Origin: JACMLD01 sp047602295
Lineage (GTDB): Bacteria > Bacteroidota > Bacteroidia > Chitinophagales > Chitinophagaceae
DNA: 64,000 nucleotides
NCBI GenBank assembly: GCA_047602295.1
Contig: JASGHP010000001.1
Coordinates: 3,224,001 to 3,288,000 of the forward strand
Direction: 5' to 3'
Made by a program: the position numbers and the translations under genes. Below the pieces are notes generated by a model, which saw nothing but the letters and a program-made list of their open reading frames with translations, did no database searches and had not been told where the DNA came from. Positions 14,904 to 24,805 of the stretch are shown one piece after another (position 1 is the first letter of the stretch; each line of letters starts with the position of its first letter).

Positions 14904-17690
14904 ATGTTTACTACCCGTTATTATTTATTGTTGTTATTGCTTTTTACTGCTACTGTTAGTATTGCACAACCGCTGCCACTGGATACTGCAGTCCGCACGG
15001 GCGTATTGCCCAATGGCTTTACCTATTATATTCGTAAAAACACAGAGCCTGCACAGCGGGTACAGCTATGGCTGGTAAATAAAGTTGGTTCTGTACTGGA
15101 AAATAATAACCAGCGTGGACTTGCTCACTTTATGGAGCACATGAGTTTTAATGGAACAAAACATTATCCTAAAAATACACTGGTAGAATACCTGCAAAAA
15201 TCTGGTGTGCGTTTTGGCGCCGACCTGAATGCTTATACCAGTTTTGATGAAACGGTGTATCAACTGCCATTGCCATCAGACGATCCGGATTTATTGCACA
15301 ATGGTTTGCAGATAATGAGGGATTGGGCAAAGGGTGCCACTTTAGATCCCAAAGAAATAAATGATGAAAGAGGCGTGGTGCTGGAAGAAAAAAGACTGGG
15401 CAAAGGCGCTGGCGAAAGGATGCAGCAAAAATACCTGCCGGTGTTGTTAAATCATTCACGTTATGCAGATCGGGTACCCATCGGCACAGAAAATATTCTT
15501 ACCACATTTCAGCGTAACGCTTTGCTTGATTTTTATAACGACTGGTATCGCCCCAACCTGCAGGCATTGATTGTGGTGGGAGATATTAATGTAGATGCCA
15601 TAGAGGCCGATATCAAAAAAATGTTTGGCGATCTTGTTAATCCCGTAGCGCCAAAGCCAAGAATTAAATATACTGTGCCGCTCTCTGGCAAAAATCAATT
15701 CATTGCCGTAACAGACAAAGAAAACCCAGATTTGGTGTTGCAGGTTTTAATAAAACAAAAAGCACACTCACTGATAACTGCAGCCGATTATTATGAAACC
15801 ATACAACGCGGTATATTCAATCAGTTATTAGCGGCAAGGATGGAGGCATTGGCGCAGCAATCCAATCCGCCATTTTTGGAAGCAGTTGCTTCTATGGATG
15901 ATCTGCTGGGAGGGCTGGATGCATTTACGGTAACAGTTGTAGCCAAACCAGGGTTGCTGGAAAAATCTACCAAAGTTGTTTGGGCAGAAGTGGAACGTGT
16001 AAAGAAATATGGGTTTAACCAAAGTGAACTGGACAGGGCCAAGGTTAATTATTTAAATAGTTTGCAATCTGCATTAAAAGAGAAAGACAAACGCAACTCT
16101 CAGGAGCTGGTAGAAGAATACACCCGTTTGTTTTTAAAACAGGAAGCATCGCCGGGCATCGAAAGAGAAGCCGCTATGACAGAGCAATACCTGCCTGGTT
16201 TAAGTCTAACACAAGTTAATGGATTGATCAGCCATTATATTAAATCAGTGGATAGAGATATCATCATCATGGCACCGCAATCTGCTATGGCGTCTTTGCC
16301 CAAAGAACCAACGGTGAACGGATGGTTGCTGGCAGCAGCAAAAAACCTGCAGCCATTTAAAGATGATTTTGCTGCAACGGCTTTAATAGATGGAAAACTG
16401 GTGCCGGGCAAAGTAACCAAAGAAAACAACCTGGCTGCATTGGGCATTACAGAATGGTATTTAAGCAATGGCGCAAGAGTATTGTTGAAGCCTACCAATT
16501 TTAAAAACGAAGAAATCCGTTTCCAGGCATTTAGTACGGGTGGAAGTTCATTGTACCCGGATTCGCTGTACCAGTCGGCCGCTGCTGCTGCCGGCATAGT
16601 TGATGCATCGGGCATCAGTCATTTTTCACCAACAGACTTACCCAAACTATTGGCGGGCAAAACCATAGAACTGCAACCATACATAAGCGAAAGAGCACAG
16701 GGCATGTCTGGCAGCACAACGCCAAAAGATTTGGAAGCCACATTGCAATTGATGCATTTGTATTTTACATCACCCAGGAAAGACACGGCCGTGTTCAATA
16801 ACCTGATTGCACAATCGGAGACCATGATCACCAACCGCTATACGGAACCCGATAATGTATTTACAGATACGGTGAATGCCATACTCAGCAGTCATGCATA
16901 CCGCCGCAGCGCACCTACTATCGACAAACTGCACCAGATAAACCTGGATACCGTGATGAGCATTTACAAACAACGCTTTGCCAATGCCGGTGCGTTTACA
17001 TTTTTGTTTGTGGGCAATTTTAATATAGACAGCATTCGCTCGCCAATAGAAGAATACATTGGCTCATTGCCCGGAACAGCTACAACCGAAGCTGCCCGAG
17101 ACCTGGGCATTCGTCCGCCAACAGGAACACTTACCACTATAGTGCGCAAAGGCAGTGAAGACAAAGCCACCGTAAGGATAGTTATTGGCGGCGATTATGA
17201 TTATGCCCCCGCTAATAATATTCAACTGCTGGCCCTTGGCGAGATACTGCAGTTTAAAGTAACCGACAGGTTGCGTGAGAAGGAGGGAGGAGCTTATAGT
17301 CCTGGTGTGCGTACTTCTTATACCAAACTGCCAACTGGACGTTATTCGTTTACCATTGTGTTTGGTTGTGCCCCAGCCAATGTAGACAAGTTGGTAGCCG
17401 CTGCTAAAGATGAGATAGCGCAACTGCAAGCCAATGGTGCCACTGATGCAGACATTACCAAATTTACTACAGAGCAAACACGCCAATACGAATTGCAACT
17501 TAAAAGCAATGGATTCTGGCTGGGCAATCTTGGTGCACGTTTAGAAAACGGAGACGATCTTAACGGTATACTTGGTTTTAAAGATCGCTTGAAACTGGTG
17601 ACAACTTCATCGGTTAAACAAGCTGCCAATCAGTATTTAAACAATGGCAACTTTCTGCAGTTTGTATTGCTACCGGAGAAGACGAAGTAA
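14904..17690 (+). CDS. exported M16-family zinc protease
   Basis: This 928-residue protein has a signal peptide (YYLLLLLLFTATVSIAQ). The first M16 domain carries the inverted zinc motif HxxEH as HFMEH at residues 75-79, and the third ligand Glu lies downstream in the ERGVVLEEKR region. A GTENILTTF segment and an NWYRPNLQALIVVGD strand follow, as in pitrilysin-type peptidases. The second half repeats the fold without the zinc motif (FVGNFNIDSIR, LREKEGGAYSPGVRTSY), giving the usual active-plus-inactive clamshell in one chain. M16 enzymes degrade peptides in an enclosed chamber. It is a single-gene unit. Confidence 0.94.
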   Translation: MFTTRYYLLLLLLFTATVSIAQPLPLDTAVRTGVLPNGFTYYIRKNTEPAQRVQLWLVNKVGSVLENNNQRGLAHFMEHMSFNGTKHYPKNTLVEYLQKSGVRFGADLNAYTSFDETVYQLPLPSDDPDLLHNGLQIMRDWAKGATLDPKEINDERGVVLEEKRLGKGAGERMQQKYLPVLLNHSRYADRVPIGTENILTTFQRNALLDFYNDWYRPNLQALIVVGDINVDAIEADIKKMFGDLVNPVAPKPRIKYTVPLSGKNQFIAVTDKENPDLVLQVLIKQKAHSLITAADYYETIQRGIFNQLLAARMEALAQQSNPPFLEAVASMDDLLGGLDAFTVTVVAKPGLLEKSTKVVWAEVERVKKYGFNQSELDRAKVNYLNSLQSALKEKDKRNSQELVEEYTRLFLKQEASPGIEREAAMTEQYLPGLSLTQVNGLISHYIKSVDRDIIIMAPQSAMASLPKEPTVNGWLLAAAKNLQPFKDDFAATALIDGKLVPGKVTKENNLAALGITEWYLSNGARVLLKPTNFKNEEIRFQAFSTGGSSLYPDSLYQSAAAAAGIVDASGISHFSPTDLPKLLAGKTIELQPYISERAQGMSGSTTPKDLEATLQLMHLYFTSPRKDTAVFNNLIAQSETMITNRYTEPDNVFTDTVNAILSSHAYRRSAPTIDKLHQINLDTVMSIYKQRFANAGAFTFLFVGNFNIDSIRSPIEEYIGSLPGTATTEAARDLGIRPPTGTLTTIVRKGSEDKATVRIVIGGDYDYAPANNIQLLALGEILQFKVTDRLREKEGGAYSPGVRTSYTKLPTGRYSFTIVFGCAPANVDKLVAAAKDEIAQLQANGATDADITKFTTEQTRQYELQLKSNGFWLGNLGARLENGDDLNGILGFKDRLKLVTTSSVKQAANQYLNNGNFLQFVLLPEKTK

Positions 17691-17702
17691 CTTGCAAACT
17701 AT

Positions 17703-18172
17703 GGCTGATGTCTGATATCTGATGTGAGGATGTCTGATTTCTACTGGCGTAAATGTGTTCATTTATTGGATCGACATTATAACGCCAGTTATTATTATTG
17801 CTGAAATTATTTAGCCAGCATTTGTATCATGGATTGATCATCCTTGCGCTGTGTCCCGTACAGAATGTCGGGAACGCTCCGTTCAACAGTATAGCTTTGA
17901 GGAGCGCAGAACGTTGCAGTTGCAGAAAAGCAATAGCAGGTTTCAGCGCTAGCGGTCAGACGAGGGCGTCAGACCGGGGTTGCAAGAGTGGGTCAGTCCA
18001 AGTTACACAGGTTGATGATATTTGTTATTGCAGTACAAATTTTATAATCGGACTGGCTCACTCGATTACAATTTCGTGTGCCTGTTTAATCCGGGTGAGC
18101 CGCTCTAAGGAGCGACCCACCCTGTGTGATGTTCAATAGCGGTCAGACGAGGGCGTCAGACCGGGGTTGCAA
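17703..18172. repeat. 7-mer CTGATGT array and a 36-bp direct repeat pair
   Basis: The 549-bp spacer 17691-18239 has no credible gene. A period-7 stretch (CTGATGT, CTGATAT, CTGATGT) follows the M16 stop at 17705-17740. An identical 36-bp sequence occurs at 17950-17985 and 18137-18172, starting TAGCGGTCAGACGAGGGCGT and ending GGGGTTGCAA; it contains GTCAGAC twice. Between the copies, GTGGGTC and GACCCAC face each other, and GCTCTAAGGAGC forms a small hairpin. Small frames through this region only read the repeat. Confidence 0.65.
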
Positions 18173-18239
18173 CATTTTTTTACGCGTCATTGAAATTGTT
18201 TTTCATAACTTATATCTCTTTTCAACAAAACAACGATCT

Positions 18240-19121
18240 ATGCTTAAGCCTGTAATTGCCTTCGGATTATTATTATGCTGTGTTATTGCCAATGCACAGC
18301 AAAAAGTTGTTCTCTTGTACAAGGGCACTCCTCCCGGTTCTGAGAAATGGACTTACAGCGAGAAAACTTATCAGCCCGGTACAGCAAATGAACTGGTCTA
18401 CAATGTTTCTGTGCCAACGCTTACCGTATTTCCGCCAGATCCTTCTGTGCCGCCAACAGGTACGGCCGTGATTGTTTGTCCCGGCGGAGGCTTTTATATT
18501 CTAGCGATCAAACATGAAGGCACAGACGTAGCCACATGGCTGAGTAAAAAAGGCATTACTGTTTTTGTGCTTAAATACAGGTTGGGACAAAGCCTTACAG
18601 AAGAACCGGGAAAGGAATTGGGCGACAACATGAAAAAAAGTGATTTTGTTTCGAAAGTAACACCTATCATTCCTTTGTGCATTGCAGATGGAAAAGCCGC
18701 TATTAAATACGTGCGTGCCCATGCAGCAGAATACCATATTGCAACGGATCGCATTGGTATCATCGGGTTTTCTGCCGGCGGCACTGTTACTGCTGCGAGT
18801 GCATTTAATTATACGGCAGAAGACAGGCCAGATTTTGTAGCGCCTATTTACGGGTATATACCACCGGTAGTAATGGGATCAGTTCCTGCTGATGCGCCGC
18901 CTGTTTTCCTGGCAGCAGCAACAGATGATGGATTGAATCTTGCTTCACACAGTGTAGATATGTATTCTAAATGGCTGGCTGCTAAGAAGCCTGTAGAAAT
19001 GCATCTCTATCAAAGCGGCAATCATGGCTTTGGTATGCACCAGCAAAATATTCCTACCGATACATGGATAGAGAGATATGGCGACTGGCTGGGATTGTTG
19101 GGTTTGCTGAAAGCGAAGTGA
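18240..19121 (+). CDS. exported alpha/beta-hydrolase (BD-FAE-like esterase)
   Basis: I start at the ATG at 18240; the open frame upstream only reads repeat sequence. The 293 residues have a signal peptide (VIAFGLLLCCVIANAQ). The fold is clear: an oxyanion-hole motif CPGGGFYILA, the nucleophile elbow GFSAGG, an acid in LAAATDDG, and a final catalytic His in SGNHGFGMH. These esterases commonly remove acetyl or feruloyl groups from plant polysaccharides or hydrolyse small esters. No carbohydrate gene is adjacent, so the substrate is open. It is followed directly by a 7-mer array. Confidence 0.88.
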   Translation: MLKPVIAFGLLLCCVIANAQQKVVLLYKGTPPGSEKWTYSEKTYQPGTANELVYNVSVPTLTVFPPDPSVPPTGTAVIVCPGGGFYILAIKHEGTDVATWLSKKGITVFVLKYRLGQSLTEEPGKELGDNMKKSDFVSKVTPIIPLCIADGKAAIKYVRAHAAEYHIATDRIGIIGFSAGGTVTAASAFNYTAEDRPDFVAPIYGYIPPVVMGSVPADAPPVFLAAATDDGLNLASHSVDMYSKWLAAKKPVEMHLYQSGNHGFGMHQQNIPTDTWIERYGDWLGLLGLLKAK

Positions 19122-19123
19122 CT

Positions 19124-19300
19124 AGTCGTGAGTCGTTAGTCATTAGTCTGGAGTTCTTCAGTTCATTAGTTCGTTAGTTCGGGAGTTCGCGTTAAAAGTC
19201 AGAAGTCGTGAGTCGTCAGTCGTTAGTCTGGAGTTCTTCAGTTCATTAGTTCGTTAGTTCGGGAGTTCGTGTCAGAAGTCGAGAGTCGTGAGTCGGAAGT
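19124..19300 (+). repeat. 7-mer array with a 47-bp direct repeat
   Basis: Starting 3 bp after the esterase stop, AGTCGTG, AGTCGTT and AGTTCGT units run to about 19300. A 47-bp segment, 19143-19189, is duplicated exactly at 19223-19269, which suggests recent slippage or unequal exchange with an 80-bp period. Confidence 0.75.
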
Positions 19301-19380
19301 CAGAAGTCAGAGACAGGCGCTGTAGAGCTACGTCGCTTTCGTTTGCTTCGCTTCGATGGGCGATGTCCATCGTTAACATA

Positions 19381-19454
19381 TAGCGCACCTTCGGCGCTGG
19401 TTCTGGATAGCCCTGAAGGGGCGCAATACATCGGCGAGGGGTGCAGCCCCTCGC
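19381..19454. repeat. GC-rich hairpin cluster
   Basis: The palindromes GCCC-TGAA-GGGGC (19410-19422) and GCGAGGGG-TGCAG-CCCCTCGC (19434-19454) lie close together in the spacer before the LytTR gene. The second has an 8-bp perfect stem. No T-tract follows either, so terminator function is doubtful. The remaining spacer to 19578 shows nothing. Confidence 0.5.
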
Positions 19455-19578
19455 ACAAATGCCAAATGCTAAATAAGGCGAAGCTCTCACGTTTCTCGTC
19501 TGTCGTCTCACGATTTAATCGGTAAAAAGCGTAAATTGTAGAAGCACAACCAAAAGCGATAGTTTAAACAGGCCAGGA

Positions 19579-20301
19579 ATGAACCCGAAGAAAACGAATT
19601 ATACAGCGGTGATAGTAGACGATAATGAGCTGGACAGGCTGACCCTGGTATCTTACCTGCGCAAGTACAGCTTTATAGAAATAGCCGCTGTTTTATCATC
19701 TGCAGATAAGGCATTGGATTTTGTACAATCTGGTGCACAGCCCGATATTTTATTCTTAGATATTGACATGCCGGGCATGAATGGCCTGGAGTTGCGCAAG
19801 GCAATGGCACAGGTGCCCGCCTGTATTTTTGTAACCGCTCACCCGGAGTTTGCATTGGAAGGGTTTGAGTCTGCAGCGCTTGATTACCTTGTGAAACCAT
19901 TAAAGGGAGATCGCTTTGAAGTGGCCATGCAAAGGCTGGAACATTTCCTGGAGATTCACCATAAAGCTAACCTGCTCGATTATACGCTGGGAGAAGATAC
20001 GCTCTTTATTAAAGATGGTCACCAACACATCAAGCTGCAGTTTCACGAAATTATTTACCTTGAAGCGCTAAAAGATTATACCGGCATTATAACCCACAAA
20101 AGAAAATACAGCGTACTAACGCCGCTGGGCAACCTCTTAAAAGAAAAAGCTTTCCAGACTTTTATCCGTATCCACCGAAGCTATGCTATACAAAAGCATT
20201 TTATAAAAAGCATCTCTTCGAAAGAAGTAGTGCTGGGTGAGCAGGTACTGCCGGTTGGCCGCAGTTACCGTGCTTCGCTGGAGAAAATAATGATGCCTTA
20301 A
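19579..20301 (+). CDS. LytTR-family response regulator
   Basis: This 240-residue protein has a receiver domain (about 8-125) with the acidic pair in VIVDDNE, phospho-acceptor Asp61 in FLDIDMPGMNG, a conserved Thr in FVTAHPEFAL and Lys in YLVKPLKGDR. A LytTR DNA-binding domain follows (about 140-238: IKLQFHEIIYLEALKDYTGI, FIRIHRSYAI, LPVGRSYR). LytTR regulators bind paired direct repeats upstream of target genes. A TPR histidine kinase starts 37 bp downstream and is its likely partner. Confidence 0.95.
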   Translation: MNPKKTNYTAVIVDDNELDRLTLVSYLRKYSFIEIAAVLSSADKALDFVQSGAQPDILFLDIDMPGMNGLELRKAMAQVPACIFVTAHPEFALEGFESAALDYLVKPLKGDRFEVAMQRLEHFLEIHHKANLLDYTLGEDTLFIKDGHQHIKLQFHEIIYLEALKDYTGIITHKRKYSVLTPLGNLLKEKAFQTFIRIHRSYAIQKHFIKSISSKEVVLGEQVLPVGRSYRASLEKIMMP

Positions 20302-20338
20302 CGATTGTCTGTCTACTAACCTTTATTCAACCAACACC

Positions 20339-22351
20339 ATGTATCATCCAAAGTATACGGCTGGGTTCCTTTTGTCTTGCGGTTTACTATTATTGTTTGT
20401 TATTCCCTCATCAGCGCAATTAAAATCACAAGCTAAGCTGGATTCATTATTAAATGTACTGCAGCAGCAGAAAGAAGATTCTTCAAAAGTAAAAACGCTG
20501 GCCAATATTGCTTTGTATTATCACAATGCCAATCCACTAAAGGCTTTTCCCTATATACATGAGGCGTTGGCCCTGGCAAAAAAGTTGGAATGGAAGGAAG
20601 GCATCGCTACACAATACAGCAACGTGGGCGGATATTTAAATGATACCGGCAATTACCCGCTTGCCAGAACTTATTACGACAGCAGTTACAAACTAAGCCT
20701 TGCATTAGGGAATAAAAAAGGGCAGGTACAAATCTTTAACCAGATTGGCCGTTCTTACCTGCGGGAATCGAATTATCCAGTAGCTACCGATTATCTTTTA
20801 AAAGCACTTGCGCTGGCAGAAGAAATAAAAGACAATGAACAGATAGGCATCATCAGCACCAACCTGGCGGGCTTTTACATTACGCAGAAAAATTACGCAA
20901 AGGCAGAAGAGTATGCAGAGGTAACAGAACGATATGTGACCATGACCAATAATGTACCGCATATTATACAATCGCAGGTGCAGTTGGGGCTTATTAAAGC
21001 GGCATTGAAAGACACAACAGGCGCAAAGCTGGTTTTAGAAAAAGCGCTGAAGCGATCTATAGACAATAACGATCCGGTAGATGAAGCCAATGTACTTGTA
21101 AACCTTTCTTACCTGTGCTTCCCTGATTATAAAAAAGCCATCGGTATGATGGAAAGAGTGAAGACGATACTCGATTCCATCAACCCTTCTTCAGTTATTA
21201 ATATAGCCAATATGGCAAACCTGGGAGATGCGTATGTTAATATAGCAACCACAGGGCCGGCAGCAGATAAAAAGATGTACCTGGAAAAAGCCACCACAAA
21301 CTTATTGCGTGCAAAAAGCATGGCAGAGCAAAGCAAAAACGTAGAATACCTTGCTGATATTTACAACATGCTTTCCAAGCTGGAAGAAGTAAAAGGCAAT
21401 TACCAGCTGTCGCTTGATAATTTCAAACAGTTCACGCATATTAATGACTCACTGTTTTCACAGGAAAAGAAAAATGAAATAGCCGGGCTGGAAGGCAAAC
21501 ACAGCATTGCAGTAAAAGACCAGGAACTTGCCCTTAATAAACTAACGTTGTCTAACCAACGCAAAACCCAATGGGGGCTGATAGCCGGTGTTGCGCTGCT
21601 GGCAATTATTGGAGGACTATTGTATTTTCAAAGTGCTAACCGTAAAAAAACAAACCAGGCATTGTTGCAGTTGAACACAGAACTGGATGCCGCCAATAAA
21701 GTGAAAGCACGTTTCTTCAGCATACTCAGTCACGATCTGCGAAGCCCTATTGTAAACCTTGTTCATTTTCTGCACCTGCAAAAAGAAAGTCCTGATTTGC
21801 TAAGCCAACAGCAACAGACTAACCAAAGACAAAACATAAGTGATGCAGCGGAAAATCTTTTGCAGAATATGGAAACGATGTTGCTGTGGAGCAAAGAACA
21901 AATGGGCAATTTTGCGCCTCATATTAAAGACGTGCCTGTAAAAGATCTATTCAGTTACCTGCAAAGCTTTTTTACCAATACCACATCTTTCAGCATCACG
22001 TATACAGCAATGCCTGGCTTATTGGTAAAAGCAGATGAAAATTACCTGCGCACCATTATGCAGAATCTTACTTCCAATGCCATACGTGCAGTAAAAAATA
22101 TACCGGCTGCAGCTATAGAATGGCAGGCGAAAAAACAAGGAGATAAAACGATACTATTAATAACAGACAATGGCCCGGGCATTGATGCAGAACAGGTGAA
22201 AGCTTTGTTTGATGATAGTGTTAGCAGCAACCAGGGCACAGGGTTGGGGCTGCATTTGGTGCGGGATTTAGCCAAAGCCATTCAGTATCGCATAGAAGTG
22301 AAATCTGTTCCTGCACAGGGAACTACTTTTATATTGTCGCCGCTTGCATAA
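20339..22351 (+). CDS. TPR-type membrane histidine kinase
   Basis: This 670-residue protein has a signal peptide or anchor (FLLSCGLLLLFVIPSSAQ) and tetratricopeptide repeats from about 45 to 390, including YSNVGGYLNDTGNYPLA and IFNQIGRSYLRESNYPVA. A transmembrane helix lies near 415-435 (WGLIAGVALLAIIGGLLYF), followed by a coiled-coil linker. The kinase part has an H-box with His465 (ILSHDLRSPI), an N-box (IMQNLTSNAIRAV), a DNGPGID G1 box and GTGLGLHLV. The TPR region would be periplasmic and is the probable sensor. The 37-bp gap to the LytTR regulator upstream supports a two-component pair. Confidence 0.94.
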   Translation: MYHPKYTAGFLLSCGLLLLFVIPSSAQLKSQAKLDSLLNVLQQQKEDSSKVKTLANIALYYHNANPLKAFPYIHEALALAKKLEWKEGIATQYSNVGGYLNDTGNYPLARTYYDSSYKLSLALGNKKGQVQIFNQIGRSYLRESNYPVATDYLLKALALAEEIKDNEQIGIISTNLAGFYITQKNYAKAEEYAEVTERYVTMTNNVPHIIQSQVQLGLIKAALKDTTGAKLVLEKALKRSIDNNDPVDEANVLVNLSYLCFPDYKKAIGMMERVKTILDSINPSSVINIANMANLGDAYVNIATTGPAADKKMYLEKATTNLLRAKSMAEQSKNVEYLADIYNMLSKLEEVKGNYQLSLDNFKQFTHINDSLFSQEKKNEIAGLEGKHSIAVKDQELALNKLTLSNQRKTQWGLIAGVALLAIIGGLLYFQSANRKKTNQALLQLNTELDAANKVKARFFSILSHDLRSPIVNLVHFLHLQKESPDLLSQQQQTNQRQNISDAAENLLQNMETMLLWSKEQMGNFAPHIKDVPVKDLFSYLQSFFTNTTSFSITYTAMPGLLVKADENYLRTIMQNLTSNAIRAVKNIPAAAIEWQAKKQGDKTILLITDNGPGIDAEQVKALFDDSVSSNQGTGLGLHLVRDLAKAIQYRIEVKSVPAQGTTFILSPLA

Positions 22352-22366
22352 TCCGTACTTTGCAAG

Positions 22367-22990
22367 ATGGAACTATTTGATACCATTAATGATTCTACAA
22401 AAAATATACTGCCTTGCGATGGAGAAGCTTATTACTATGGAAAAATAATAAGCACAGAACAGTCTACACTTTTTTTCGATCAGTTGCTTGCGAATGTCAA
22501 TTGGGTGAATGATGAAACAACCATCTTTGGTAAAAAAATAATTACCAAAAGAAAGACTGCCTGGTATGGTGATGCGGCGCATGCCTACACATATTCAGGT
22601 CATACAAGAATTGCATTGCCATGGACATCAACTCTATTGCAGCTAAAACAATTAATGGAATCGCATACCGGTCACCTGTACAATAGCTGCCTGCTCAATC
22701 TTTATCATAATGGAACAGAGGGAATGGGCTGGCATAGTGATGCTGAAAAAGAATTGGAAAAAGATGGTGCTATTGCTTCCTTTAGTCTTGGTGCAGAAAG
22801 AAAGTTTATCTTCAAACACAAAGCAAGTGGTTTGCTTGTTCCATTGATGTTGCAGCAGGGCAGCCTTTTACTAATGAAAGGCGTTACGCAAACGCATTGG
22901 CTGCACAGGCTGGCGCCACAAAAAGCAGTGTTGCATCCAAGGATTAATCTTACATTCAGGACAATTCGAGTCTTAAGTCATAAGTCGTAA
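22367..22990 (+). CDS. AlkB-like 2OG-Fe(II) dioxygenase
   Basis: This 207-residue protein carries the AlkB-type dioxygenase core: a substrate-lid segment (ITKRKTAWYGD), LNLYHNGTEGMGWHSD with the iron ligands His and Asp, a Ser-Leu-Gly-Ala segment (ASFSLGAERKFIF), the third ligand His in THWLHRL, and an R-x-N-L-T-F-R motif (PRINLTFRTI) for 2-oxoglutarate. The family removes alkyl groups from DNA or RNA bases by oxidation. It starts 15 bp after the TPR kinase stop and may be co-transcribed. Its last residues (LSHKS) are read from the start of a 7-mer repeat array, so the native C-terminus may have been altered. Confidence 0.93.
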   Translation: MELFDTINDSTKNILPCDGEAYYYGKIISTEQSTLFFDQLLANVNWVNDETTIFGKKIITKRKTAWYGDAAHAYTYSGHTRIALPWTSTLLQLKQLMESHTGHLYNSCLLNLYHNGTEGMGWHSDAEKELEKDGAIASFSLGAERKFIFKHKASGLLVPLMLQQGSLLLMKGVTQTHWLHRLAPQKAVLHPRINLTFRTIRVLSHKS

Positions 22991-23045
22991 GTCGTAAGTC
23001 AGAACTCAGACTTCGAACTTCGAACTGCAAACTTGGAACTTTTAA
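22974..23045 (+). repeat. 7-mer array overlapping the alkB-like stop codon
   Basis: AAGTCATAAGTCGTAAGTC-type units begin inside the last codons of the dioxygenase gene and run to about 23010. They then switch to the opposite sense, CGAACTTCGAACTGCAAAC, up to 23040. The two halves are partly complementary. Confidence 0.6.
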
Positions 23046-23104
23046 TAAATTATACCTAACTTTCTTTATCGCTTGCCATCCATTCATCGCTTAAAACAAA
23101 TAAT

Positions 23105-24805
23105 ATGGCCAGCATTAGCTCTATCTCAGCAATTGATTTAACACCTTTGCCCGGCAAGCAATATTTTAATTGCGAACGTGAATGGCGGGAAGAGTTTATT
23201 TATTTTTTATTGATCGATCGCTTTCACGACGATACCTATCGTTTGCCTATTATTGGCCCGGCAAGATCTTTTGGTATTAATGTTCCTGACAACGCTTTTT
23301 ATGGTGGCAACCTGCGTGGCATCACCCGCCAGTTGGATTATATAGCCGGTTTGGGATGTACTACTATCTGGCTTTCTCCTTGTTTTGAAAACAATCCCAA
23401 TGCTTATCATGGTTATAATATCAACAACTATCTAGACATTGATCCGCATTTTGGCAGCAAGCAGGATTTAATAGAACTGGTAGACCAGGCGCACGCACGC
23501 AATATGCGCATTGTGCTGGATGTAGTCATCAATCATTCTGGCGATAATTGGTTTTACGAGGGAGAAGGTGATTCCGGTTCTGTAAAATATTTCCAGGATC
23601 AGTTAATGCCTTTTGGTGGATGGCGCAGGGAAGACAGGCCTATACCTATCGAATTACGCGATGAAAATTTATATCATCGCAAAGGCGCTATCAATGATAG
23701 TGGTTGGGACAGCTACCCTGAAAATCAGCACGGCGACCCATACACGCTAAAAGATTTTGAGAACGATGATGATGGCCCCGGCTCTGCGCTGATAAATATT
23801 TTAATCAAAACATTTTGTTACTGGATTCGAGAAGCAGACATTGACGGGTTTCGTGTAGATGCCATCAAACATATGGGTGAGCTTGCCTGTGCCCGTTTCT
23901 GCTCCAACGTTCGCGAGTATGCTTACGCGTTAGGAAAGCGTGGTTTCTTCCTGTTTGGAGAACTGGCAGTGTCAGACGATGATATTTATAACCGTTACAT
24001 CGGTTCCAATACTTCAAGAATGGATGGCAATAAGACCGTTTTCTTTGGTATCAATTCTTTGCTTGATTTCAGGCTGGCAAAAGGAGACAATGACAATGCA
24101 GGCCTGCGGGATGTTATATTAGGAAATGCAGGCCCTGAAACTTTGTTCAACCGGCTGGAAGCACAAGCCAATCGTGCTTTAAACCGCGGAGAAATTGGGC
24201 GTTACCTTGTTACCTTTATTGATAACCACGATAATTTCTGGCAACCGCATGGACGATTTGGTGCGCAGGCAAATGATGCGCAGATAGTTGCTGGTGTTGG
24301 TTTTCTTTTGTGTGCTTTAGGTACGCCTTGTATTTATTATGGAACAGAACAGGGTTTTTCCGGCAGTGGGGGAGACAACCAGATTAGAGAATCCATGTTT
24401 GATCTTAATAACCCCGGTGCTAATCTGCAGAATCCTGATAGTTGGATTTATATGTCTATAGCCGCTATTGCAAAGCTGGTAAAAACCTACCCGCCTTTGC
24501 GCTTTGGCAGAATGTATTACCGTCCCATCTCCGGCGATGGCATTCATTTCGGGATGCCTTTTGGAAACGAATACACACTTGCTTTCTCCCGCATCTTATA
24601 TAGCAGTGAAGTCTTGATAGCTTATAATGTAAGCAGCCAGCCTCGCCAGGACTTTATATTGGTAGATGCAGACATTCATCCGCCTGGCTCAACCATGAAA
24701 ATGCTTTACGGCGGCAATTATGTTGTTCCTGTATTGGGCGATGGCAACGGCAATGCATTTGTACAATTATTTTTAAACGGGCAGCAGTTTGTGGTGCTCG
24801 GGTGA
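23105..24805 (+). CDS. GH13 alpha-amylase-family enzyme
   Basis: This 566-residue protein has a catalytic barrel with all four GH13 conserved regions: VVINHSGD, GFRVDAIKHM with nucleophile Asp252, LFGELAVSDD with acid/base Glu286, and FIDNHDN with Asp376. No signal peptide is present, so it acts in the cytoplasm, unless exported by an unusual route. It is longer than a simple amylase because of the inserted region after the third strand (about 155-225). A C-terminal beta domain (about 475-566) closes the protein. Substrate is probably an alpha-glucan or maltooligosaccharide. No other starch gene is adjacent. Confidence 0.92.
   Translation: MASISSISAIDLTPLPGKQYFNCEREWREEFIYFLLIDRFHDDTYRLPIIGPARSFGINVPDNAFYGGNLRGITRQLDYIAGLGCTTIWLSPCFENNPNAYHGYNINNYLDIDPHFGSKQDLIELVDQAHARNMRIVLDVVINHSGDNWFYEGEGDSGSVKYFQDQLMPFGGWRREDRPIPIELRDENLYHRKGAINDSGWDSYPENQHGDPYTLKDFENDDDGPGSALINILIKTFCYWIREADIDGFRVDAIKHMGELACARFCSNVREYAYALGKRGFFLFGELAVSDDDIYNRYIGSNTSRMDGNKTVFFGINSLLDFRLAKGDNDNAGLRDVILGNAGPETLFNRLEAQANRALNRGEIGRYLVTFIDNHDNFWQPHGRFGAQANDAQIVAGVGFLLCALGTPCIYYGTEQGFSGSGGDNQIRESMFDLNNPGANLQNPDSWIYMSIAAIAKLVKTYPPLRFGRMYYRPISGDGIHFGMPFGNEYTLAFSRILYSSEVLIAYNVSSQPRQDFILVDADIHPPGSTMKMLYGGNYVVPVLGDGNGNAFVQLFLNGQQFVVLG

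Noticed and set aside
17798..18139. 113-codon ORF before the esterase gene
   Set aside because: It reads through one copy of the 36-bp direct repeat and hairpin sequences, is rich in Cys and Ser with no domain, and looks like repeat read-through.
19381..19454. Hairpins considered as terminator for the esterase gene
   Set aside because: They lie about 260 bp beyond the stop and no T-tract follows either strand closely; kept as a repeat only.
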